DNA of 5,294 nt from Kiloniellaceae bacterium (lineage in GTDB: Bacteria; Pseudomonadota; Alphaproteobacteria; Kiloniellales; Kiloniellaceae), in assembly GCA_028280915.1 (NCBI GenBank), contig JANQKX010000460.1:1-5294 (forward strand). Direction: 5' to 3'. Shown here one piece after another: positions 1 through 4,478 of this stretch. The notes beneath the pieces were generated by a model. That model had not been told where the DNA came from. It did not search any database and saw only the letters and a list, made by a program, of their open reading frames with translations. Numbering within the stretch: the first letter of the stretch is position 1; each line of letters opens with the position of its first letter. Position numbers and translations under genes: made by a program.

Positions 1-720
1 CATGGTCGGGTCCAGGGTGGCGAAGAGCAAGTCCTCCGAGCGCACGATGGCGTCGGTCAAACGGTTGAACAGGGTCGATTTGCCCGCGTTGGTATAGCCG
101 ACCAGCGCCACCACCGGAAACGGCACCTTCTGCCGGGCCGAACGGTGCAGGGCCCGGGTTTTACGCACCTGCTCCAAATCGCTTTTCAGCCGGTTGATGC
201 GCTCCGTGATCAAGCGCCGGTCAATTTCCAGCTGACTTTCGCCGGGGCCGCCCAAGAAGCCGAAACCGCCCCGCTGCCGCTCCAAGTGGGTCCAGGACCG
301 CACCAGGCGGGAGCGCTGATAGGTCAGCGCCGCCAGTTCCACCTGCAAACGCCCTTCCTTGGTGCGGGCGCGGGCCCCGAAGATCTCCAGAATCAAGCCG
401 GTCCGGTCGATCACCTTGCAGTGGATCGCGTTTTCCAGGTTGCGCTGCTGTACCGGGGAGATGGCCGCGTCGATCACCAACAGGGTCGCGTCCTCGTCCC
501 GCACCACATCCGCCAAGCGCTCCATCACGCCGCCGCCCAACAGGGTCGCCGGCTTGGGGCGGGAAACCCGCACCACCTCGGCGTGCACCACCTCCAGCCC
601 GATGGCCCGGGTCAGGCCGATCGCCTCCTCCAAGCGGGCGGAGGGGTCCCGGGTCGGACCGCTCTGCGGCCCGCCACTTGTCCCCAAATCAGGAAAAACC
701 ACGATCGCGCGGGTACTCAT
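1..720 (-). CDS. hflX: GTPase HflX, N-terminal 240 residues (cut by window edge)
   Basis: HflX is a ribosome-associated GTPase that binds the 50S subunit, splits or rescues stalled 70S ribosomes and acts in the cytoplasm. I translated the minus strand from the ATG at 720-718 and it stays open to base 1. Residues about 30-200 form the HflX-specific N-terminal domain: KPATLLGGGVMERL near 56-67 is the usual KP-T--G-G segment, FGARARTKEGRLQVELA lies near 114-130, and GGFGFLGGPGESQLE near 151-165. A helical linker (about 166-200) precedes the G domain. G1/Walker A is GYTNAGKST (208-216), and FATLDPT (233-239) is the switch I/G2 region. The remaining G3-G5 motifs lie outside the window. The start is supported by a GAGG-rich Shine-Dalgarno just upstream and by the short N-terminal extension. 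The gene follows hfq by 87 bases on the same strand, the common hfq-hflX order, so cotranscription is likely. Confidence 0.97.
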   Translation of the reverse strand, partial: MSTRAIVVFPDLGTSGGPQSGPTRDPSARLEEAIGLTRAIGLEVVHAEVVRVSRPKPATLLGGGVMERLADVVRDEDATLLVIDAAISPVQQRNLENAIHCKVIDRTGLILEIFGARARTKEGRLQVELAALTYQRSRLVRSWTHLERQRGGFGFLGGPGESQLEIDRRLITERINRLKSDLEQVRKTRALHRSARQKVPFPVVALVGYTNAGKSTLFNRLTDAIVRSEDLLFATLDPTM

Positions 721-721
721 G

Positions 722-748
722 CGCCCCCCCTCAAAACAGCAAGGGGCG
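722..748 (-). promoter_or_regulatory. hflX ribosome binding site in a G7 tract, with possible occluding hairpin
   Basis: On the minus strand GAGGGGGGGCGC precedes the hflX ATG, giving a strong Shine-Dalgarno with a run of seven G (complement of 724-730). CGCCCC (748-743) can pair with GGGGCG (727-722) across a 15-nt loop. A competing pairing is CCCCT (746-742) with AGGGG (731-727). Either would bury the ribosome binding site. The bases are seen directly; that the structure forms and regulates translation is inference. Confidence 0.45.
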
Positions 749-750
749 AC

Positions 751-795
751 GGCCCGATAGCTTGAGACCCGATAACTTGGGACCCGATAAGCTGG
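751..795. repeat. Three tandem 15-bp units between hfq and hflX
   Basis: On the + strand three consecutive units read GGCCCGATAGCTTGA (751-765), GACCCGATAACTTGG (766-780) and GACCCGATAAGCTGG (781-795). Units 2 and 3 differ at two positions. On the transcribed strand each unit contains CC(C/T) and GGG separated by 8 bases and ends in TATCGGG, so each could make a small hairpin. The array fills about half of the 87-base hfq-hflX gap. No function is known to me. Confidence 0.85.
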
Positions 796-807
796 GACGT
801 GTCGCTG

Positions 808-1065
808 TTAATCCGCGCCGCCGGCTTCATCCTTGCCGGGCTCGAAGAGCTGGACGGGCGTGGCCGGCATGACGGTCGAAATCGCGTGCTTGTAGACAAG
901 CTGCGAATGGGCGTCGCGGCGCAGGAGAACGGAGAAGTTATCAAACCAGGTGACAATTCCTTGTAATTTCACACCGTTAACGAGGAAAATCGTAACTGGA
1001 ATCTTATTTTTGCGTATGTTGTTCAGGAATACATCCTGAACATTCTGCGATTTTTCACCAGCCAT
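808..1065 (-). CDS. hfq: RNA chaperone Hfq
   Basis: Hfq is an Sm-like protein that forms a hexameric ring and promotes pairing of small RNAs with mRNAs in the cytoplasm. The 85-residue product fits the compact alphaproteobacterial form, without the long acidic tail of gamma-proteobacterial Hfq. The Sm1 region is about residues 10-46. Sm2 holds the diagnostic YKHAISTV (58-65), whose K59 and H60 match E. coli K56 and H57 of the proximal U-binding face. Q10 corresponds to E. coli Q8, F44 to F42 and K33 to K31. The lateral-rim basic patch is RKNK (18-21) instead of the enterobacterial RRER, a variant seen in alphaproteobacteria. The ATG at 1065 has the Shine-Dalgarno GAGGGGGAG (1081-1073) 7 bases upstream. 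A 348-base intergenic region precedes it, with a promoter and a terminator-like hairpin in the leader. hflX follows on the same strand. Confidence 0.98.
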   Translation of the reverse strand: MAGEKSQNVQDVFLNNIRKNKIPVTIFLVNGVKLQGIVTWFDNFSVLLRRDAHSQLVYKHAISTVMPATPVQLFEPGKDEAGGAD

Positions 1066-1113
1066 GTGTCAACTCCCCCTCATCAGTTCCCCGAGCCGCT
1101 CACCGTGAGACGC

Positions 1114-1153
1114 AAAAAATAAGGTCCCAGCTCCTACCTGAGAGCAACGGACC
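1114..1153 (-). terminator. Rho-independent terminator or attenuator in the hfq leader
   Basis: Read on the minus strand, GGTCC (1153-1149) pairs with GGACC (1127-1123). Inside it GCTC (1145-1142) pairs with GAGC (1133-1130), with an extra U-G pair possible. The loop is 6-8 nt and a 3x2 internal loop separates the two helices. The 3' arm is followed at once by TTATTTTTT (1122-1114). Stem plus U-tract is the classical intrinsic terminator layout. It ends 48 bases before the hfq ATG. It could end a short RNA started at the promoter near 1194, attenuate hfq, or stop readthrough from the upstream operon. The structure is seen directly; the role is open. Confidence 0.7.
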
Positions 1154-1155
1154 GG

Positions 1156-1186
1156 TTTATTGCCTACAGACGCGGGAAACTGTCAA
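1156..1186 (-). promoter_or_regulatory. Weak second promoter candidate upstream of hfq
   Basis: A perfect -35 hexamer TTGACA (1186-1181) is present on the minus strand. The best -10 is AATAAA (1161-1156) at a long 19-base spacing, or CAATAA at 18. Because of the poor -10 this is a minor or false candidate. The same bases can also form a weak ACAG/CTGT stem in an RNA started farther upstream. Either promoter would still send RNA polymerase through the terminator structure before hfq. Confidence 0.25.
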
Positions 1187-1200
1187 TATGTCGAATGCAG

Positions 1201-1230
1201 ATTATCCCTCAACTACCAAACATTTTTCAA
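1201..1230 (-). promoter_or_regulatory. Sigma70-type promoter toward hfq
   Basis: On the minus strand TTGAAA (1230-1225, 5 of 6 to consensus) and GATAAT (1206-1201, 5 of 6) are separated by 18 bases in an AT-rich setting. The predicted start is near 1194. The transcript would run about 80 nt to the U-tract at 1114, or through it into hfq with a leader of about 128 nt. This is the best promoter match in the only long intergenic region of the window. Confidence 0.6.
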
Positions 1231-1252
1231 AAAGAAAAGCGATCTACGCCCG

Positions 1253-1266
1253 TTCTTTGCAAAGAA
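1253..1266. promoter_or_regulatory. Perfect 14-bp palindrome, candidate operator
   Basis: TTCTTTGCAAAGAA is its own reverse complement. Its centre lies about 65 bp upstream of the predicted start near 1194, a spacing suited to an activator site. It overlaps one copy of a 9-bp direct repeat, AAAGAAAAG at 1261-1269, whose other copy is at 1231-1239, exactly 30 bp away. No regulator can be assigned from sequence alone. Confidence 0.4.
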
Positions 1267-1413
1267 AAGACGTAATTTGCCGTGATCACAGCCGCTCTCG
1301 CACCGATTAATTCCACAAAAGGCCTAGGCAAAAGAGCAATGAACAAATGTTAAGAGTAATATTTCGATTTTAAATCGCATATTTTCATTGAATGATATCG
1401 GGGATCGGCTTTC

Positions 1414-2079
1414 TCAGTCCGCCGCCAAAAAATGGACCGCCTGTTCAAAATCCAGGCAATTTTCAAAGTGATCGTGGGGCGCGTGCCCCGGAAACTCGCC
1501 CGGGCCCGGCGGGTCCTCGCGGATCAGCACGGCGCGGCACCCGCTGGCATGGGCGCAGGCCATGTCGATGTCCGTACCGCCCACGAACCAGACGTCCGGA
1601 CCGGGCGACAGGCCCGTGCCGGCCAGGGCCGCCGCCACCGCCGCCGGGTCCGGCTTATCCCGGGCCGCGTCCGTGGCCCCCACCAGGCGGAAGAACAGAC
1701 CGTCCCACTTCAGATGGCGGGCCTCCTCGCGCAGCAAATCGCCGTTTTTGTTGCTCACCACCGCCATGGTCAGCCCGGGCAGCGCGGCCAAGCGCCGCAG
1801 CATAGTCTCTGCCCCGGGGCGCATCGTCAGGTCACGCAGGTGATTTTCCCGAAAAGCGGCATAGAAGATCTCCGTCGCTTCCTCCGCCCGCGCGCCGAAA
1901 AGCTGGGGAAAGGCGTCCCGCGCCGAAGCCCGAACCCTTTGGCGCACCTCCGCCTCGCTCCAGGGCTGGTGCCCCATGGCCCGAAGGGCCGTGTTCAGGG
2001 CATGGTGAATGATGTCCCAGGTATCCACCAGGGTGTTGTCCCAATCAAACAACAGGGCCTTGGGACGGTCTGGGGTCAC
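1414..2079 (-). CDS. HAD-family hydrolase, phosphoglycolate phosphatase-like
   Basis: This 221-residue protein is a soluble haloacid dehalogenase-superfamily phosphatase with a helical cap after motif I (subclass I type). All four motifs are visible: motif I FDWDNTLVDT with nucleophile D12 and acid/base D14; motif II VVSN with S109; motif III lysine K142 in ARDKPDP; and motif IV VGGTDID with D170 and D172 for Mg2+. The length matches Gph-like phosphatases, but the substrate cannot be read from sequence, so I give no gene symbol. The start is GTG (2079-2077), which overlaps the aminotransferase stop as GTGA. An AAGGA Shine-Dalgarno (2090-2086) lies 6 bases upstream, and the motif-I strand begins at residue 8, so no later start fits. 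Translational coupling to the upstream gene is likely. Confidence 0.93.
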   Translation of the reverse strand: MTPDRPKALLFDWDNTLVDTWDIIHHALNTALRAMGHQPWSEAEVRQRVRASARDAFPQLFGARAEEATEIFYAAFRENHLRDLTMRPGAETMLRRLAALPGLTMAVVSNKNGDLLREEARHLKWDGLFFRLVGATDAARDKPDPAAVAAALAGTGLSPGPDVWFVGGTDIDMACAHASGCRAVLIREDPPGPGEFPGHAPHDHFENCLDFEQAVHFLAAD

Positions 2080-2939
2080 GCCTCGTCCTTAAGTCCATGG
2101 ATGAAATCCAGGTAGTGATCCCGCAGCTTGCTGCTCAGAATCCCCGGGTGGCCGTTGCCCACGGGCTGGCCGTCGATTTGTGTCACCGGCATCACCAAGG
2201 AGGAGCTGGAGGTCAAAAAGGCCTCCCGCGCGGCCAGGGCCTCGTCCAGGCTGAAGGACCGCTCTTCCAACTCGTACCCCTGCTCTTGGATCAGGGAGAT
2301 GAGCCGGGTGCGGGTAATGCCGTTCAATATGTTGTTGCTGGCATCCCGGGTCACCACCTTGCCCGCGCCGGTGACGATCCAGGCATTCGACGAGGTGCCC
2401 TCGGTCACCATGCCGTCCCGCGCCACCTGCCAAGCTTCATAGGCGCCGGCTTCCGCCGCCTTTTGCTTGCCCAATACGTTGGGCAGCAGGGAAATGGACT
2501 TAATATCGCAGCGGGCCCAGCGCTCATCGGGCAGAGAGACCACGGGCACCCCCTGCTGCAGCATCTCCGCGCTGTGGGGTTTGGTCTGCTTCGTGGTCAT
2601 CACCAAGGCCGGCCGGCACCCGGCGGGAAACTTGTGATCACGTGGGGACACGCCCCGTGTCACTTGAAAGTAGATGCTGCCATGGGTCACCCGATTGCGG
2701 CGGATAAGCTCGCGGATAATCATGCGCAGGGCCCGGCGGGACACGGGCGCCGGGATCTCCAGGTTGTCCAGGGACCGGTCCAGCCGGTCCAGGTGGCCGA
2801 TCTCGTCGACCAGCTTGCCGTTGATGATGGGCACCACTTCATAGACGCCGTCGGCGAATTGGTAGCCCCGGTCCTCCACATGGACCACCGCGTCCCGGTG
2901 GGGCAGGTAACGGCCGTTGACGTAGGCATCTCTTGGCAT
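2076..2939 (-). CDS. dat: D-amino-acid (D-alanine) aminotransferase, PLP fold type IV
   Basis: The 287-residue product belongs to the class IV aminotransferases. D-alanine aminotransferase interconverts D-alanine plus 2-oxoglutarate with pyruvate plus D-glutamate in the cytoplasm, supplying or recycling D-amino acids for peptidoglycan. The catalytic PLP lysine is K147 in RCDIKSISLLPNVLGKQ, and E180 in VTEGTSSN is the usual partner of the pyridine nitrogen. Y33, R100 and H102 (in VTRGVSPRDHKFP) correspond, with a constant +2 offset, to Y31, R98 and H100 of the Bacillus enzyme. Those residues hold the substrate carboxylate, which favours D-alanine aminotransferase over branched-chain aminotransferase or aminodeoxychorismate lyase. 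The ATG at 2939 has an AGGA Shine-Dalgarno (2950-2947) 7 bases upstream. The gene starts 55 bases after trkA and overlaps the HAD gene by 4 bases. Substrate range remains inferred. Confidence 0.92.
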   Translation of the reverse strand: MPRDAYVNGRYLPHRDAVVHVEDRGYQFADGVYEVVPIINGKLVDEIGHLDRLDRSLDNLEIPAPVSRRALRMIIRELIRRNRVTHGSIYFQVTRGVSPRDHKFPAGCRPALVMTTKQTKPHSAEMLQQGVPVVSLPDERWARCDIKSISLLPNVLGKQKAAEAGAYEAWQVARDGMVTEGTSSNAWIVTGAGKVVTRDASNNILNGITRTRLISLIQEQGYELEERSFSLDEALAAREAFLTSSSSLVMPVTQIDGQPVGNGHPGILSSKLRDHYLDFIHGLKDEA

Positions 2940-2994
2940 GGGCGCTTCCTAGTGCTCGCTGGTCTGAGTGGTGTCGGGTCCGAGGGCCGTAGCG

Positions 2995-4371
2995 TTAGAA
3001 AAATTCCAACTTCACGGCAAACAGTTTTTCGATTTTTTTCACCGCTTGGGTTTCCGCGAAGATGACCACCAGATCGTTGGCCGCGATGACGGTGTCGCCC
3101 CGGGGCGTGATGACCTCCTCGTCGCGCACGATCGCTCCCACGATCACGCCGTCGGGCAGGCCCGCCTCGCGGATGGGCACACCCACCAGGCCCGACGTCT
3201 CCAAAGCCTCCGCCTCGATCACTTCGTGGAAGCCGTCGCCCAAGGAGCGGACGGAGCGGATTCGGCCCCGCCGCACATGCTGCAGGATGGTGGAGACCGT
3301 GATCGCCCGGGGGCTCACCACCGTATCAATGCCCAAGGAACCGATCAGCGTGCTGTAGGTGGAGCTGTTGATCAGGGTCACCGCCCGGCGGCAGCCGAAG
3401 CGTTTCGCCAGCAAGGACGACAGGATATTGGTCTCGTCGTCGTTGGAAACCGCGATTACGGTCTCGGCGATGGAGGTGTTGGCCTCGTCCAGGATCTCCG
3501 TATCCAAGGCGTCGCCGTGAATCACCACCGTGCGGGACAGGGCCTTGGCGGCGGTCTCGGCCCGCTGCTTGTCCACCTCGATCAGCTTCAGGTTCACGTG
3601 GGGGTGGTTCCTTTCCACCGCATCGGCGAGGAAAAGACCGATATTGCCGCCGCCCACCATGATCACCCGGCGGGCTTCCTTTTCCTCGTGGCCGAAGGCG
3701 GACATGGCCCGGTCCAAATGATCGGTCTCGGCCACCACGTACACGTCGTCCCCCGCCAGCATCTGATCATCCGGGCTGGGCACGATGCCCACGCCGTCCC
3801 GGGTGATCCCCACCACCACGATGTGCAGCTCGGGAAAGAGTGCCGTCAACTGGCGCAGCGGGGTGTTGATCACCGGGGTGTCTTCGGTGCAATGAATGCC
3901 GATCACGCTGATCTTGCCGTCGGCCAGGGGGTGCACGTCAAAGGCGCCCGGCACCTGCAGACGGCGCTCGATGGCCCGGGCCACCTCCACCTCGGGCGAG
4001 ATCACCACGTCGATGGGCATGTGATCCCGGGTATACAGATTGGCCCATTTGGGATCCAGGTAGCTCTGCTCGCGCACCCGGGCGATCTTGGTCGGCACTT
4101 CGAAAATGGAATGGCAGATCTGGCAGGCCACCATGTTCACTTCATCGGCGTAGGTCACCGCGATCACCATGTCGGCGTCGTCCGCGCCGGCGTTGTCCAG
4201 CACGTCGGGATGGGACGCAAAGCCCACCACGCCCTTCACGTCCAAGGAATCGGAGATTTTTTCGATCAGGCTGCGGGACTGGTCGATCACCGTGATGTCG
4301 GCATTTTCCCCGGACAGGTAGCGGGCGATGTTGAAGCCGACCTGCCCGGCACCGCAAATGATAACCTTCAT
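2995..4371 (-). CDS. trkA: Trk system K+ uptake regulatory protein TrkA
   Basis: TrkA is the peripheral cytoplasmic subunit that binds NAD(H)/nucleotides and gates the TrkH/TrkG K+ channel at the inner membrane. The protein has 458 residues, the same length as E. coli TrkA, and no membrane segment. It is a duplicated RCK protein. RCK_N 1 has the Rossmann motif GAGQVG (7-12) and the ribose-binding acid D30 in VIDQS; RCK_C 1 is about 140-220. RCK_N 2 has GGGNIG (240-245) and the acid E265 in LIEVDK; RCK_C 2 is about 370-455. The ATG at 4371 is set by an AAGGA Shine-Dalgarno (4382-4378) 6 bases upstream and by the Rossmann strand beginning at residue 2. The gene sits directly after ntrX, a common alphaproteobacterial arrangement. 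No trkH is in the window, so the channel partner must lie elsewhere. Confidence 0.97.
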   Translation of the reverse strand: MKVIICGAGQVGFNIARYLSGENADITVIDQSRSLIEKISDSLDVKGVVGFASHPDVLDNAGADDADMVIAVTYADEVNMVACQICHSIFEVPTKIARVREQSYLDPKWANLYTRDHMPIDVVISPEVEVARAIERRLQVPGAFDVHPLADGKISVIGIHCTEDTPVINTPLRQLTALFPELHIVVVGITRDGVGIVPSPDDQMLAGDDVYVVAETDHLDRAMSAFGHEEKEARRVIMVGGGNIGLFLADAVERNHPHVNLKLIEVDKQRAETAAKALSRTVVIHGDALDTEILDEANTSIAETVIAVSNDDETNILSSLLAKRFGCRRAVTLINSSTYSTLIGSLGIDTVVSPRAITVSTILQHVRRGRIRSVRSLGDGFHEVIEAEALETSGLVGVPIREAGLPDGVIVGAIVRDEEVITPRGDTVIAANDLVVIFAETQAVKKIEKLFAVKLEFF

Positions 4372-4379
4372 TTAAATTC

Positions 4380-4403
4380 CTTGGCGACCCGCCGCGGGCC
4401 AAG
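4380..4403 (-). promoter_or_regulatory. GC-rich stem-loop overlapping the trkA ribosome binding site
   Basis: In the ntrX-trkA gap the minus strand can fold as GGCCCG (4400-4395) with CGGGTC (4391-4386), containing one G-U pair and a CGG loop, flanked by CTT/AAG. Alternatively CTTGGC (4403-4398) pairs with GCCAAG (4385-4380). In both folds the 3' arm includes the AAG that begins the trkA Shine-Dalgarno AAGGA. No T-run follows, so it is not a terminator. A role in damping trkA translation is inference. Confidence 0.5.
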
Positions 4404-4478
4404 CTGCCTGGAGCCGTTCTACCTGATGAACCTGGGCATCCACGGCAAGTTGAGACGAACTGAAGCGCATCCTATGCC

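Larger units (their letters stand above)
1066..1413. other. AT-richer intergenic region upstream of hfq
   Basis: This gap between the HAD phosphatase stop and the hfq start contains no credible reading frame on either strand and is visibly richer in A/T than the flanking genes. Going toward hfq it holds: inverted repeats at 1385-1395 and 1365-1377, both AT-rich and without a T-run, so not convincing terminators; an 8-bp palindrome GCCTAGGC (1322-1329); GTGATCAC (1282-1289); a 14-bp palindrome (1253-1266); a sigma70-like promoter (1201-1230); a Rho-independent terminator structure (1114-1153); a small inverted repeat CTCACCGTGAG (1099-1109); and the hfq Shine-Dalgarno (1073-1081). I see no tRNA or known riboswitch. 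Confidence 0.8.

Noticed and set aside
145..765. 206-codon + strand frame opposite hflX
   Set aside because: The minus strand codes for HflX with GYTNAGKST; the + frame is low-complexity shadow.
717..956. 79-codon minus-strand frame overlapping hfq and ending in ATGA at hflX
   Set aside because: Half of it is out-of-frame hfq with serine-rich low complexity and no ribosome binding site was found; kept only as a note under the tandem-repeat finding.
1067..1072. TTGACA on the minus strand just before the hfq ATG
   Set aside because: As a -35 element it would start transcription inside hfq; it lies between the Shine-Dalgarno and the start codon and is most likely chance.
1282..1289. GTGATCAC palindrome as a CRP/FNR-type site
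   Set aside because: The half-sites are adjacent without the 4-6 base spacer those proteins need; an 8-bp palindrome alone is weak evidence.
1066..1413. Possible sigma54 promoter upstream of hfq, given the nearby ntr genes
   Set aside because: No GG-N10-GC core of the TGGCAC-N5-TTGC type was found on the minus strand of this gap.
1432..2115. 227-codon + strand frame opposite the HAD gene
   Set aside because: Antisense shadow; the minus-strand frame has all four HAD motifs.
2097..3065. 322-codon + strand frame opposite the aminotransferase
   Set aside because: Antisense shadow of a gene with all catalytic residues; no own ribosome binding site or domain.
4405..4475. + strand reading of the ntrX-trkA gap gives a protein-like stretch (EPFYLMNLGIHGKL)
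   Set aside because: It is short, lies inside the long antisense frame, matches no family I recognise, and has no independent start signal.
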